A DNA stretch of 64,000 nt from Copromyces sp. CBS 386.78 (taxonomy: Eukaryota; Ascomycota; Sordariomycetes; Sordariales; Sordariaceae): NCBI GenBank assembly GCA_030685235.1, contig MU839141.1:1-64000 (forward strand), given 5' to 3'. The translations under genes and the position numbers were made by a program. Shown piece by piece: positions 23,892 through 36,600 of the stretch. Below the pieces are notes generated by a model that worked only from the letters and a program-made list of their open reading frames with translations, did not search any database and was not told where the DNA came from. Position 1 is the first letter of the stretch. Every line of letters starts with the position of its first letter.

Positions 23892-26601
23892 GCGAGCTGC
23901 AAAAAGAGACAAAACTTTCCGATACTGCCCAAACAAGACAATATTTCCAAACCAAACCTACACTGGGGAATCCTCTTCGATATTCCCCTTATCCGCTTTT
24001 TTTTTTCCCCTTTGCTTGCCTGAGAGACGATGACACAAGGGGAAAAAATGTATTAGTACGGGGGTAATGCGACAAAGAGGACCTGGATGGAAGCGTTGTC
24101 ATAGTCCATAAAACGGGATTCTTTTCTGTTTTCCAAGGTACCTTACCTTTTTCGCGGTTTTCGTACGAACTTCCTATAGACAGAAGACACACATACGCAT
24201 ATGCATCGACCTACAGGTGTCACGAACGATCACACGCGCTCGACAGAGGGAAGCTGCTATATATACTCGGCACTGCACTCTTCAAATACGCAAGCCCCAC
24301 ATACCTAACATTGGTGCTCAGCAGGAGGCTAAGTGGCTGCTGGGTTCTAGCACTTTTCGTTTTCCCCAAGTTTGGCCTATTCTTCTTTTAGACCGGGTTT
24401 GTAGAAAATTCCATTGTATAAGAAGGAGTCGCTGGAGCATTGCTGTTATGAGAACTTGTCTTTTGGACCCATGAGTACCTGCTTCTGCGAGGAGCTTAGC
24501 TTCTGAGGGACAGCTCATGATATCTCCGACTGCTAACGCATTTCACTATAGAACACGGCATTGGTATACATACACAACTGGCATTTTATGCGGGTGCGGG
24601 ACAGGCTATATGCCGAATCGCTAGACATCAGCTTCACCGGAACTCCCGATGTTGATAACCTCAGCTTTTGAAGCCTGTCCGAGCTTGCCGATAACAAGCT
24701 CAGATTGATGTCTAGAAATGGTCTGATAGCCGCCCGTGCTTCTCTGGAAGCCGAGTAAAAGGGGACGCCCGCGAACCGTTAGCTTACCCTGGTTGTTTTG
24801 ACTTTTGTTAACGTCTGAGGAATTCTCCGAACAACATCACATTTCAAGTCCACGTTAACATTCCCACGGCTATTCCAGGTGACATCCAGTTAGTGCATTA
24901 CCTCTCAGCCCCTTGCCAACGCTCGGTGGGTTTCGGTTCCATCGCAGGGGTCGAAGTACCCCCATGCGCACCCCTTGCTTCTAGCCTCTTTTCCCCACAA
25001 AGAAGACAACCTCATCTTTTGGAACTTCCCCTTCCCGGGCGCGTGTTGACGCGGCTCTCTCACTTCTTCACCAAAATCTTGAAACCTCTCACCGTTGCGG
25101 CTCGTGGGGGCTTCTTAGGGGTTATGTAACAAGCGAAGTTCCATCGTTCGTCTGATCCACTTACCGAACTACCCAAGCTCCCCAAGGCACCATGGCGGCC
25201 ACGACCAACAACCCATGACGACGACAGGACGGGGTTCAATCTCGAAACACGCACACACATCATGGCCGGCGACAAGGTCATTGACAGACAGCCACCGATA
25301 TCGACGAAGATGCCGAGGCCATTGAGAAAGTGAGAAGTGACGGGTGAACGACAAACGGGGGTGAACAGGGTGAACGTTACTGTCAATCGAAGCGCTTATG
25401 GAGTCTCATCTTATGAACGGATCACGCAGTCGAATGTTTCGTTTTCCGCGTGGATTGGCAAGCTCTAGCTGTCACTGAGCTGAGCTACCTTCTTCGGCAA
25501 TGGCTCTCTGTTACGATCATATCCGGACCGTGCTGCCGCCGAACCAAAGTTGAAGTTGTCAGCATAAGGGACAGTGTCGGCCATGGAATTAGACCGGTGA
25601 GCATCGGTGCTTGCTCGAAGTACGGTAGTCACATCTTTTGAGCATATCTCAAGTGGGAGGATTTGACCAGCAAAAATCTGAGGATGTCGAGCTTCATCAT
25701 CATCACTTGTTCACTTACGCCGGCTCTACGGGGAGGAACTCCGTGACCAAGCGGTCATTTCCCTTTTTCCCTTCTCTGTTATCTTTCTGCTTCTCAGTTT
25801 GCCCAGCGGTGTACATTTCATCATTCATCTTGAACAGGTTACATCCTCGTATTTCCCCTATCTCGATGACATGTCGTTGTTGACCAGGGAGGAGCCCAGG
25901 CAAAGCCGCCCGGTACTACGATACTAGGTCTAGGGGAAGCAACCTAAAAACACATGCCCTCTTCGCTTATACCTCAGACATGTAAGCGTGCTTGGCTTGC
26001 TACGCGAACGAACATGGCGTCAAGGCCTTTCCGGCTCCGGCCAGCGTATTCCCCCTATCGAACACCGTTGTTGTCCAATGAAACAATTCCTTCTTTGGCT
26101 CTCTCGCTCCGGCTTCGAGCGAAGCCGACGCCCTGGCTTCATGGCCTTCCATGGCAGCGATTCAGGATGAGGGTGCTATTCAATGCCACTATGCAATGAG
26201 GAAAGGGTGCCGTCCGGAGGGTCGGTATATACAAGGCTTGTGGTAAGAGAGGAGATCAAGGAACGCATGGTGGATGCTTCTTTCGACAAGGGGGTTATTG
26301 GATGTTACGACGATGGTATATATAAGCCATGGCCGCCCTCTTCATGGAACACAGATGGAAAGACAGCCTAGCTAAGCACCACTCCGTTCTTTCAACTTTG
26401 TCTTAGTCGTCTCTTTCGTTCTTTAGATAGCGGTTCTGTGAACTTTGCTTTCGTTTTAACATTCTCAACACTCTTTTTCTTCGGGTTCCCTTTGACAGGT
26501 CAACCCATTAATCTGCATATACAACAACAACGACAACAACAACAACAACTGTTCATAAACAACATATCACAGAACTTATCACCACCAAAACGACAAACAA
26601 A
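23892..26601. other. 2.7-kb intergenic region, no gene recognised
   Basis: Only short overlapping frames on both strands, without recognisable domains, signal peptides or consistent splice signals. It probably holds the Rieske 3' UTR and a long promoter for the secreted protein downstream. The last ~120 bases before 26,602 are an unstructured CAA/ACA-rich leader, typical of highly expressed fungal genes. Confidence 0.55.
26317..26326 (+). promoter_or_regulatory. TATA-like element
   Basis: TATATATAAG lies about 280 bp upstream of the ATG at 26,602, followed by CT-rich tracts (26,380-26,470) where transcription likely starts. Confidence 0.45.
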
Positions 26602-28180
26602 ATGAAGTACAATGCCACTCTCCTAGCTCTGGCCGTCGCCACCGTCGCCTCCGCCCGCGAACTTCCCTACCAGTCAAGCTTCTACAGGCGCGAAGTGCCC
26701 CAAGAGCACTCGCACGAGGCCATCCTGCGCGCCACCAACACCGCTCTCAAGCTCAACAACCCGCTCAACATCCAGGACGCCGTCTTCGCGCTGCTCGGCA
26801 ACGCCGCCGCCTCCGCGGGCGCAGGTCAGGTCACCAACCTGGACTGCCTGCAGCAGATCGTGGCCGACCGGGCCTTCACTAACGCCAAAGCTGCCGGCGA
26901 CCTCGACGGCCAGGTCAATGCTGTGCTGTTCCGTGCCATCGAGCGTAACACGGGCAAGGTCGGCCTGGCTAGCGTCATCTGCAACGAGACGGCGACGAAC
27001 CCGGAGATTGCGGCTGTTACTCAGCATCAGGATCCTGCCAGTGCGGAGGGCAAGGCCGGTAATAAAGACATTGAGTTGGCGGTTGCGAAGGTGCTGAAGG
27101 GATTGGGTGCTGATCCGTTGTTGGCGCTTGAGAGTGCCACTTTCCCTCCTGGTGATGTAAGTTTTCTTGTTCTTGTCTTGTCGTGGTACATGCCTTGTTG
27201 GAAAGGACCAGTTTGCCAACGAGAACGGTGATACAGCTCAATGATGCCACTGCCAAGGGCAAGACCTGCGATGACGAGACTGATGCTAAGGGGTGCATCT
27301 TCACCCTGAACCTTCTTACTCCTGCTGCTACTGAGGAGGAGATTCTGGCTGCTGTTGGTGGTGACGATGGCACTACTGGTGAGTAATCGAGGAACGAGGC
27401 AGTGCTTGGGCTTGTTCCAATTGCTAACTGTTGTGTAAAGATGATGATACCTGCGAGGATGACGGTACTACCGATGACACCGGCGATGATAATACTGTTG
27501 ACGATGGTACCGGTGATGACGCTAGTGATGACGACACCTGTGAGGACGATGGTACCGGTGACGACACCAACAACACTGACGGTGACACCAACACCGGTGG
27601 CACCGTCAACGTCCAATCCTTCACCGGCAACCTCGGCGGCGCCGCGCCCGCCGTGCTCTTCACTGCCGGCGCCGACCGTCCCTTCTCCGTCAACGGCAAC
27701 ACCTTCCTCCAATCCTCCGCCGCGCTCTCCCGCTCATGCGACATCCAGAACAACGCCTGCTTCAACGCCGCCAACTCCGGCCAGCTCACCGGCGGCACCG
27801 CCCAGTGCGCGCAGCAGACCAACGAGTGCAAGACCGCCGCCGCCACTACCACTGTCAAGAAGTTCCGCCGCGAAGCCAGCAAGCTCGGCCGCAGACATGG
27901 AGGACTGGACCTTGGCAGCTGCGGCACCCCCCAGATCCAGTTCGCTGCGGGACTGGATGGTCGCAAGGAGGAGAGCTTCCAGGCTGTTAATGGACAGGAT
28001 TTCAGTCATGGCAGTGCGCTGAACATCAAGGTCATTAGCGACTTCGTTTGCCAGAGACTCCAGGATGCCTGCAAGGCGAGTGCGGAGGCGGTGGCTACCT
28101 GCAAGCAGGCGAGCGCCGCTGCGAGCGCTGCGAAGGGACAGCAGGCTGCGTTTTTGTTTAATGCTGCTCTTGGTGTTTAA
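26602..28180 (+). CDS. Secreted Asp/Thr-rich protein of unknown function
   Basis: Three exons: 26,602-27,156, 27,237-27,378 and 27,441-28,180, giving 478 aa. A clear signal peptide (MKYNATLLALAVATVASA) is followed by a dibasic FYRREVPQ site that a Kex2-like protease could cut. The N-terminal domain has few Cys. A central linker (about residues 233-287) is almost purely Asp, Thr, Gly and Asn with repeats of DDTCEDDGT and DDGTGDD. The C-terminal domain contains SFTGNLGGAAPAV and the block GLDGRKEESFQAVNGQDF, and ends in an Ala/Lys/Cys-rich helical tail. That tail block resembles a family of fungal extracellular or wall proteins of unknown role. No enzyme motif is visible. The CAA-rich leader and GC-biased codons suggest high expression. 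Confidence 0.85.
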
Positions 28181-28718
28181 ATCAGTGTGATAGCATCCAT
28201 CTGGAAGTCTGCTGGGAAGGGGATTTGTTGGGATGTGGTTGGTTATTGGCAGTTGTTCTATACTTGTATAAAATTCTGAAACGAAACTTGAGTTGGGCAG
28301 TAAACTGAAGGTCCAAATCGTGCAAGGGATCGTGAATGTCTTTCACGGCCTAACTGGACGGGGCAAAAATCGCTGTTTTAAGTGCGCGTTCAAGCTAGAC
28401 AAAAAAAAGGTGAATGCAAGCGACTATGCTCAAGGGTAAAACGACAGACGAAGAAAAACAGAAAGCAAAGAAGCTCAGCCCGATCAGATCGGGAGTCGAA
28501 CTCACGAAGAGGACTCAACCGATCAGACTAAAGACCTACGAAAATACCACGCATTTTCTGTCCTGCCGCTTGGAAAGCTTGGGCCGGCCCGTACCGGTAT
28601 TCACCTTACACCTTACAATATACTTTGAAGCTTTCGTACCAGGTGCACATCACGGAGGGGGATTTTCATCTCTGGGACTCAAACGTATTTCATTATGCAT
28701 CGTTCTGTCTACAGGTAG
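28181..28718. other. Convergent 3' flanks
   Basis: 538 bp between converging stop codons. No gene-like frame. A short tRNA-resembling string near 28,480-28,540 was examined and rejected. Confidence 0.6.
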
Positions 28719-31139
28719 CTATCCCTGCTCCCTAAAATCCAAAACAGCGATATCATAATCCGGGTTCTTCCTAATCTTCACCCCCAACACCATCCCCTCC
28801 CCAACCTCAAACTCCCACTCCCTCTTCTTCCCCCTCCTCCTTCTGTCCTCTACAACACCAGCACCAGCCCCTAAACCGGAACCCATCACTAACCCCTTTG
28901 CCCCCAAAACCTTCACCAAATCCCTCTCCGTCTTCACCCACATGACCGTACCCATCCCCTCATTCCTCAGCACAGCAACCTCGATCCACTGTTCATCCCC
29001 CTTCCCACTTCTCACGACCCAAAAAACCAACAGAAACCCCAACCCCGGATCCACACCGTGCCGAAACGCCAACGCCCGCGGCACCCCGGCCTTGTGCAGG
29101 CTGAAACACGGCTGTTGCGAGAAATTGGCGCGATCGGTGACTTCGGACCACCTGTCCAAATACCAGCAACCGGAGCCGTCGTCGGCTTGGGGCGGGATGG
29201 TGTGGGTTAGGGACCAGGGGAGCGTGTGGGTTGTGTCTCTGGTGTTGGTGCCGGATGTTGCTGTGGGGGGGAAACCGGAGGCGGGGGAGAAGTAAGAAGA
29301 GGAGGAAGAGGGAATGAGGTTGGGCGTGGAGGCGAGGGAGATGGGTAAGGGGTAGGGAGTGGTTGAGTCTTGTGGTTGGGCTTGGGTTTGGGTGGCTATT
29401 GTGGAAAGGGGTGGTAATGATATTGGTCCCGCTGGTGGCAGGAGGGAAGGAGGGATGCGGACTAGACAACGAGCCCATTTGGGGACCGGAGGGCGGAGGA
29501 GGATTTCGGTGTCTGTTAGAGAGAGATGAAGGATGAGGTAGTTGTGACCCGTGCTGGATGCGTATTCTCGAGGTGATTCTGAGGGTGTAAAGAAGTGCTG
29601 AAGGTCCGATGGAGGTACCAAAAATCGTGAAGGAAAATGAACCCGCTTGAAGTGGCCGGCTGAGTCGGTGCAGAAGGTGATGCCTACTGTGTATCGCTCG
29701 TTGGTGGTCTCGGAAGCCGGTGAGAGAACTGTGCAGCCAAAGAGGGGGACGAGCATGATGCCTTTGACTTTGTGCTTAAGGAAAGAGTAGTTGAAGGAGC
29801 GAAATCGGCTGTCGTGGAGATAGGCGGATTCGAACTCGTCGATGCGGCGGGGAAAGTAGATCAGACCGGCAGTGGTACCCTCGATCTCGGATGGGTCTTC
29901 TAGAGCGGGAGGCTTGAGGTGAACCATGGAGTCGTCAAGAGAGCCGAACACGTCCCAGTAGGATCTGTAGACCATGTGTTCGTCCGTGTGGGGGGCATTG
30001 AAGTCTGATACTGGAACGCGCATCTTGAGGAGAGATGACCCAATCATCTCGTGGTAGAAGTTGTCGGGTTGGTGACTACCATCAGCGCTGTAGTGATCAC
30101 CACCCATAATTCCATCAGCAGCGCTCCAACTAACCCCCCCACAACTCTCAAACATACTCGGCGACTGGGCCAACACCCCCTCAATAACCGCATACGAGTC
30201 CGAGCTAGCCCAAGCCAGTATGCTCGGATCATAACACTGCCGCATGATTTCCAACTGAAGCCTCTTGAAGGCCTTCTGTCCTTCTCCATACAGCAGCGGC
30301 ATGTTGACACCGAACAGACCCATCAAACAATATGCCTCGTCCTCGACCCTGGTCGTCCGTCTCGTCGCCGCCCACGACATTCGCTGCGCGATACTGAAGT
30401 CGCCCAGCTTCCTTTCCATCCGTAGCAGCCCGGCGTCAATGCCCGTGATAGCGGCGATGTCATCGCTGAGTGACTCGCGCGTGCCTATCTCGCGCCACGA
30501 ACGGTCGCAGAAGACCACGTCAGACGGAGCAATGAGTTCTTGAAGTGTCCAGCCACGCGTGAACCACTTGCTTCCGTAGAGGAGTTCTTCCATTTCATCG
30601 GTAATGGACATGGCATCGCCGCCACCGCTGGCGTCCGACATCGAATGGTCCAGGTAGGGTGATTGGTGTTGAGGTGTTACTTTCGGAAGACTTATGTCGC
30701 TGAGGTAGGCGTAGCAGACTTCGGCATCATGGTACCACTTGAACATGGAGTTGATGGCTTCGGACAGCTCTGCACTCGAGGACTTGTTGATGCAGCAGGT
30801 ATCTATCCAGACGTAGCGATAGCCTTCGGTGCGAGCTTTGGCGCAGCAGCCCAAGATCTTGGAGTAGCCCTTCTTTGAAGTGACGGGGTTGAGCTTGGTC
30901 GTTCCATGGTTCCCAAAATCAAATTGGCCGCTCGTTCCGGTATTGGTTCTTGGTGAGGATGCCGTGCTATAGCCGCTATCGACAAATATTGATGTCGTTC
31001 CTGGCGCTCTTGCTAGGTCTTGCATGTCCTGGAAGGACACTTCCTCCCGGCCCCAGGTGTGAGAGACAATGGCGTAGGCACATCTGGGGCCACCGTCAAA
31101 CAGCTCAAGTTGAAGTGTCTCGACATTGAGGAGACGCAT
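28719..31139 (-). CDS. HET-domain (heterokaryon incompatibility) protein
   Basis: Single-exon 806-aa frame with a clear ATG. The N-terminus MRLLNVETLQLELF is the standard HET leader. Conserved blocks follow in order: YAIVSHTWG (22-30), YRYVWIDTCCINK (107-119), FKWYHDAEVCYAYLSD, and FTRGWTLQELIAP (193-205). The region after HET, with RVEDEAYCLMGLFGVNMPLLYGEG, is the usual second conserved block of HET-D/E-like proteins. The C-terminal half (from about residue 520) is Ser/Pro/Thr-rich then beta-rich, with a basic RRRRGKK. There are no WD40 or NACHT repeats, so this is a short-form HET protein. HET genes control non-self recognition and cell death after hyphal fusion; the partner is unknown. Confidence 0.93.
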   Translation of the reverse strand: MRLLNVETLQLELFDGGPRCAYAIVSHTWGREEVSFQDMQDLARAPGTTSIFVDSGYSTASSPRTNTGTSGQFDFGNHGTTKLNPVTSKKGYSKILGCCAKARTEGYRYVWIDTCCINKSSSAELSEAINSMFKWYHDAEVCYAYLSDISLPKVTPQHQSPYLDHSMSDASGGGDAMSITDEMEELLYGSKWFTRGWTLQELIAPSDVVFCDRSWREIGTRESLSDDIAAITGIDAGLLRMERKLGDFSIAQRMSWAATRRTTRVEDEAYCLMGLFGVNMPLLYGEGQKAFKRLQLEIMRQCYDPSILAWASSDSYAVIEGVLAQSPSMFESCGGVSWSAADGIMGGDHYSADGSHQPDNFYHEMIGSSLLKMRVPVSDFNAPHTDEHMVYRSYWDVFGSLDDSMVHLKPPALEDPSEIEGTTAGLIYFPRRIDEFESAYLHDSRFRSFNYSFLKHKVKGIMLVPLFGCTVLSPASETTNERYTVGITFCTDSAGHFKRVHFPSRFLVPPSDLQHFFTPSESPREYASSTGHNYLILHLSLTDTEILLRPPVPKWARCLVRIPPSLLPPAGPISLPPLSTIATQTQAQPQDSTTPYPLPISLASTPNLIPSSSSSYFSPASGFPPTATSGTNTRDTTHTLPWSLTHTIPPQADDGSGCWYLDRWSEVTDRANFSQQPCFSLHKAGVPRALAFRHGVDPGLGFLLVFWVVRSGKGDEQWIEVAVLRNEGMGTVMWVKTERDLVKVLGAKGLVMGSGLGAGAGVVEDRRRRGKKREWEFEVGEGMVLGVKIRKNPDYDIAVLDFREQG

Positions 31140-31901
31140 GGCTTTGATGTTTGAGCTGCTATGATACCCTTATTCAGGCACAACGTCTGTGATTGGTGGT
31201 AATGGTTTCACAACAGAAGCGGGCCAATGAGCGGCATGAACACCGGCGAGAGTTGTAACACGCTGACTTACTAGGGATTCGGACTAATAACGTTCATGTC
31301 CCATACGAAAGCAGAGACAGAACACGAAAGCCAACTGACTAGGATGATCGCTAGAGGTTGAAAGAAGAAAGGTGTGATGCGGAGCACCTACAGCTCGTCT
31401 AGCTGGCAGCTTCAGTGGGTTCATGAAGCGAAGGTTTAGCCAAGGACCAATCAGATGGCTCGAAGCTTACCTAAGGTGTGCCTTCGTCTATGGTGCTGTT
31501 CGAACAGGTGTTTGTTGCCGTGACAGCGATTGGACCGATGTTTACATGCCTCGTCAGGGGTCAACGACGCAGGTTACGTACTGTTATACCAAGTAGATCT
31601 CAAGAGTTTCAGACTTCATCGTCTACCTGTCCTGTCCTGTATCTTTGGCTCGTGAAGGCCAAATAAGGCTCGAAGAATCACGGGAGGTCGATAACTCAAC
31701 TGCGTTTTGGTTTCACTTCAGTTCAAAGCTAAGATGCTGCAGTAAACGTGAAATCTCCGCTTGAACGGCAATCGTATGTCGGAGACTGGGGTAGTGATCA
31801 GTCTAAATCCAAAATTTCCTTCTCACCTTGTAATCCCGCTGTGTCCGCTGGTTCCATGTCCAAAGCCCGGCACACTGCCGTTATCACATCATCGAGTCCG
31901 A
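31140..31901. other. Intergenic between two minus-strand genes
   Basis: Promoter of the HET gene and 3' flank of the R3H gene. No coding frame with support. Confidence 0.55.
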
Positions 31902-33403
31902 TCAGAACATCTCCCACAGCGGTGGCGGTATCAGCATCTGCCTTGCAGGTGCAGCCCGCCTCTTCGGACCGTTTCCGACCTGCTTCAGACCAATGTACAC
32001 CACCTTCCTCGCTGGATTTTCCAACAAGACCGACTTGGAGTCCAGTCCATAGTAGTCCGAGATGGAATGCGTGAGCCACCGCCTGATAATACCTTTGTCA
32101 GTTACACCGTTCCGACAACACCCGCAAACCAGGTATCAGATGAACATACTTGAAGGAGGCTCCGTGCTCGTCGTCCCCCAGAGTATCAAGCATCATCCTA
32201 GTGTCGGGCAGCAGTTGGATCCCCTTCTCTGTGCCGTTCTCCGACGATGTATTCTTGACCGGCTTAGCAGCAGCGGCAGCCGTCTTGCGCCCAGTAAAGA
32301 GGATTTCCTCCTCATCCGACCCGAGCTCATCACTCTGGTTTCCACTGTCCCGAGCCTTTTGCTGCTGCTGCTCCCTCTTTGCCGCCGCGTTCTGCCCTCG
32401 TTGCTGCTGAACAACAAACTCCCTCACCGGCTCCTCCAACACACGGAGCCAGGCCTTGACGGCAGGTGTCTTCTTGGCCGTAGCGCGCAAATCCTTGGGG
32501 ACCTTTCCCACATCTGCGCGCGTCTTGGCAACAGACGACGATACCACCAAGGACACAGCCGTAGTGCCTCCACCCAGCTGGTGGCTGGTAGCAGTAACGG
32601 TCTTCTTGCGATGTACGGCGAAGGCAGCCTTGCGCTCCTCGACGCGCTCGCGAAGCCCCTTGTCCCAGTACTGCGCGAGGTGATACGGCATGTTATCGTG
32701 GATGGGATACGTCGGCCCGACTTGCCAGTCCGAAGGCAGCGGCGGTTGTACGTTGGGAACTCCAACAAGACGGTCTAATAATCCAAAAAACCGGTCCCCG
32801 CAGCAAAGCAGGGACCGGATGATTGACTGATTAGCTTGTTCCCAAAGCATGCAACGCGCATTGTGACGAGTGGGAACTGGACTCCAGTCCCAATGACACC
32901 AGTCCAATGACAAAGGGGGAAGAGTAATTACCATTCTCCCAACGCCGTCGCTGCCTGCTACCTTCCTTGCCCTTCATCAGAGCCTCGCGCCTCTTCATGC
33001 TGTCCCGGCGAGAAGGAGGTCGGCGCGGCGGCGTAACAGCGGCATATGTATCGTCGCCATCGTCGAACACCACATTGCGCAGCTTCAAGGCAGGATCGGT
33101 CATGCCTACTGCCGCTGCCGGTTCCCCGTGAGCAACACTGTCCAGGGGGATCACGAGCGGATTCCCAGCACCGCGCGCATTGTTGGCGATCCGCAAGGAC
33201 TCAAGGGCAGCGACGGTCCAGGCTTCGATATCAACGGCGGCAGTCGAGACACTGGAGATGGTCGACTGGTTCACGGGAACCGGAATCGGCTGCGGCGCAA
33301 TGATCTCCGGTTCTTGTTGGGGCTGCGGGTGGTGCACCAACTCGTAATCGTCATCGTCGCTATCGTGGTGGCCAGCAGGTCCGGCGAGCTTTGTGATAGC
33401 CAT
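31902..33403 (-). CDS. R3H-domain protein with R3H-associated N-terminal region
   Basis: Three exons on the minus strand: 32,932-33,403, 32,150-32,774 and 31,902-32,082, giving 425 aa. The N-terminal block contains IEAWTVAALESL and ARGAGNPLVIPLD. It is followed by SRQRRRWEN joined across intron 1 to DRLVGVPNVQPPLPSDW, which matches the R3H-associated region of a fungal family. A Lys/Gln-rich linker with an acidic SDELGSDEEE follows. The last exon reads RWLTHSISDYYGLDS and ARKVVYIGL, a typical R3H single-strand nucleic-acid-binding domain with R-x3-H. It probably binds RNA or ssDNA in the nucleus or nucleolus. The frame is open upstream to 33,664, but only through a GTG, so the ATG at 33,403 in good context was chosen. 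Confidence 0.85.
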
Positions 33404-36400
33404 CGTGACGGGATCAAAGTTGGCTGTGACCGGCCAAGGAAGGTTTCTACCGCAGTACCTAGGTGGTTGTCCGTCGGTCGCACCCAGCGCTCTAAGTGGC
33501 GTTCGTGTCGCCTTCCCACCGCGTAAAGTGGTCGAACTGTCGTCGAAGATCTTGCGGGGGATCGGGCGGCTCTCCAGGGGGAACCCGTTAACAGCGAAAA
33601 GTGGAGATGCAGGTCCGGGCTGCGTAGAGCTTCCATTATGTGTCAAGCAGTGGGTCCAAATCACTAACCCAAAGGCGGTAGGTAGATACGTACTGTAATC
33701 GGCTGTAGTGTAATAGCAACAAGACCAGGCAATAATTGAGAGCCGGACAAGAACAGAACAAGATTTAATAGACCGGTGGTGTAAAGATGTGTACCAATAT
33801 CGATGCTAGGGATTATGATCTTCCAAGAAAGAATAGAAGCGAAGGTGGTGCAGTCACAAATGTGTCAATTTGACCTGGTTATATATGCACCACCTTGAAG
33901 GGGTTAAGAACTGCTAGTAACATCCCGATACCAATGCATCACTCGCTCTTGACACATGGACCAGACAAAAGTGTGAACTGCAGGAGTGAAACCCGACGAT
34001 TGAGCGACATCTTGTACAGGGGCAGTCCTCGTCTTTGAACGTGCTATTCACCTTGCGGAAAAAGATAAGAGCTTTACGAAGTCACTGGGACCCTCGTGCG
34101 CTCGATACGTAGATGGGATGGCCAGTCGGGGGCCCAATAACAGCTATTACTCAGTGCTGAACGGCGTCGTGGAGATCGTGGTGGAGAACATTGTGCGTGC
34201 CTGTGTCTGTATTAACTCCGATATCTCGTCAAGTAGTCATGTTCAACATGTGAGTAGGGCAACAAGAACAAACGATTTCTTCCTCGCATCCCGAGCACGA
34301 AGCCCAAGATTGCAATGAAAACGACTTGGAGAGAGCAACATCCATATGTACGTCTTGCAGTTCGCATCACCTGGCGGCAGTGTAATGCCAGGGATACAGT
34401 GGACAGCGACCATGAGCGAGCCCAGAGGGTGCGCCGACCGAGTTGCAAAAATAGGTGGAGTCACGCCCCCGTAAGAGCAGTTTCAGAAGATTAAACTGAA
34501 GAGAACAGCTGATACACTTGGTCCAAGCCAAAAGGCAAAGAGAAGCTGAAGAAGAAAAGAAGAAGGGAAAAAGACAAGACGAAATCAGGGCGAGGGTCTC
34601 GGTGGTTTATATGTCCCCTGCTGCCTGGATGACTTGGTCTGTGCACGAGCGCAACTCGGGACCCACTTATCGTCTGGGAAAGTGGAAACGGAAGGAGTGT
34701 TGTTGACGGAAACTTGTGAAACAGGCTGAACAACACAACGAAAGGAATCAATATGATGGTGATGTATTGAGTTGTAGTAAGAGAGGGAGACTCTACGAGT
34801 CTGGAGGTCTAGAAACGAAGGAGAGGGAGCCCTGTGCGGTGGGGCCATGGCTGGGTGGAGACATGGCTAGCGCAGCACGTGATGGCTCACCTCCAACAAA
34901 ACTTTCCGCGCTTACCAATTTGTGCAGGATGTATCACGTGTATGCCGACGACGACGACGATGACATATGGAAAGAGCCAACTTGAGTTCCGTCGTACCTG
35001 GAGCTGGCATCAAGCCACCTATTCGATCATGCTTGCCTGACATGAATTCTTACGGCAGTACCTCTCGTCCTCGGTTGACACACCGGGACATTTTGGTTGT
35101 ACCATGCTTCCTTGTTCCCGTTATTACCTCTATATCGGAAAACCCGTTCCTTGACTCTCGGGCTAGCCTGGCAGGCAATATAGGATGTGGACGAAATGAC
35201 AAAATCAGGCATCAGATTGCCGTAACCGCTGACCATCTCAGAGAAAGATTGCTCATAAAAAGAGGGTATGGGCATGGACCTGGTCAACAAAGGCACGTCT
35301 ATCGCAACTTGAAACCTTGGAGACACTCGCACTCTGTCGCTCATGTATCGGCCAGTTCGAAATGGTTTCAAGGTCATTCTGCTAACCGGGTCTTCTTAGT
35401 TCAGTTCCTGGAAACAAGTTAAAGCTTCAATGATGTGACTGTGAACTCGGAGCCTCAACCTGCCGAGAGGTATGTCTGGACGCCAGGCGCCAGACATCGC
35501 TAGGAAGTAAACGCTATGGCAGTTCCATGCCTTCCTACGCATCTGTGTTGATGACCCAAGCCGTTGCCGGTCTGATATCATTATGCTTCTCATTTTGATA
35601 ATACAAGCCGCAAATCTTGTCATCTGTTACGACTGGGCTTCGGTAAATGATGATGTGGGCGGCTCTTTCATGCGTGAATGAGGTGTGGTCAAGGAATATG
35701 GCACTGAAAATCTGCCACAAGGGAGAAGATGACTTCCAGTGTCTCGCAATGTCCATTGCTCGAAGCTTAGAAACAAGCTGTTGCAATGTTGGCCTAGAGG
35801 TTTGCTCGACTGTGATGCCAAAGTTGCGTTAACAATCCATTTCAAAACGAATGGGAACATATGCCATGATGGCTGGTTCAGCATAGAACAACGCTAGATG
35901 GCAAGCCTAAACTCCATGAGAAAGAAGTGGGCAAAGGGAAGAGAGAGTTCATGTTCACTTCTCCCTCATGGGTTCCTTTACAGTCGACAACGAGACTTTC
36001 GTGGCTCGCCAATTCCACCAGCATGTCACCATTAGGGGCACCCGGCAGTTCCCTTGGATCAGGTCCAGCTTTGGGGTAATAAGCTGCTTGACAAAAACAA
36101 GTTCCGGTATTTTTCAATTTGTCACGGTCACCGTCACCCGGACTACACCTTTTTTGCACCCCCTCACGGTCAGCCCGAATTATGCCGGAATACTCCCTGC
36201 ACCTGACGACGAAGTGATTGGAAATACTTGGCAGGACTACCGAAAGACTCGAACTGAGAGTCGATTCACTTTGAAAGGCAGAGAACGCGCTGTCTATTTT
36301 AACCTAGACTGGCAGAACCTCCAACGCCCCCGCGTCACAACCTGTACCGGCGCGGACATCGGCCATTCACTTGTTGCCCCGAGCGCCGTACGTATTATTG

Positions 36401-36600
36401 TATTGGCAGAATTAACTATCCGCCCTGCGCTGCACGACCTTTTAATATCCTTCAACACCTCCCGCCAGGTCCATCTTGGCGTTTACCCCCAAAGACTCGA
36501 CTTGCGACCATCGACAAATCCCCCACAACCTATTGAACCGCACCACGAACAACGCGTCGCCGCATTAAAGCTGCCGGATATCGGTGGCTTGTGCTGCAAC
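33404..36600. other. 3.2-kb divergent intergenic region
   Basis: It lies between divergent genes. No separate gene could be supported. The frame of the downstream gene stays open upstream to an ATG at 35,968, but that extension has no family resemblance or low-complexity character like the rest of the protein, so it is treated as leader. A short GAC-rich run is present near 34,947-34,962. Confidence 0.5.

Noticed and set aside
28480..28545. tRNA-like string on the minus strand (GAGTTCGACTCCC near a GGTTGAGTC)
   Set aside because: No anticodon arm can be drawn, the total is too short, and the acceptor ends do not pair.
33404..33664. 87-codon upstream extension of the R3H gene
   Set aside because: It can only start at GTG; the ATG at 33,403 has better context and precedes the conserved block.
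35968..36600. 211-codon in-frame extension upstream of the Gln-rich gene
   Set aside because: No family resemblance or compositional continuity; the ATG at 36,601 (A at -3) is the better start. Noted as an alternative.
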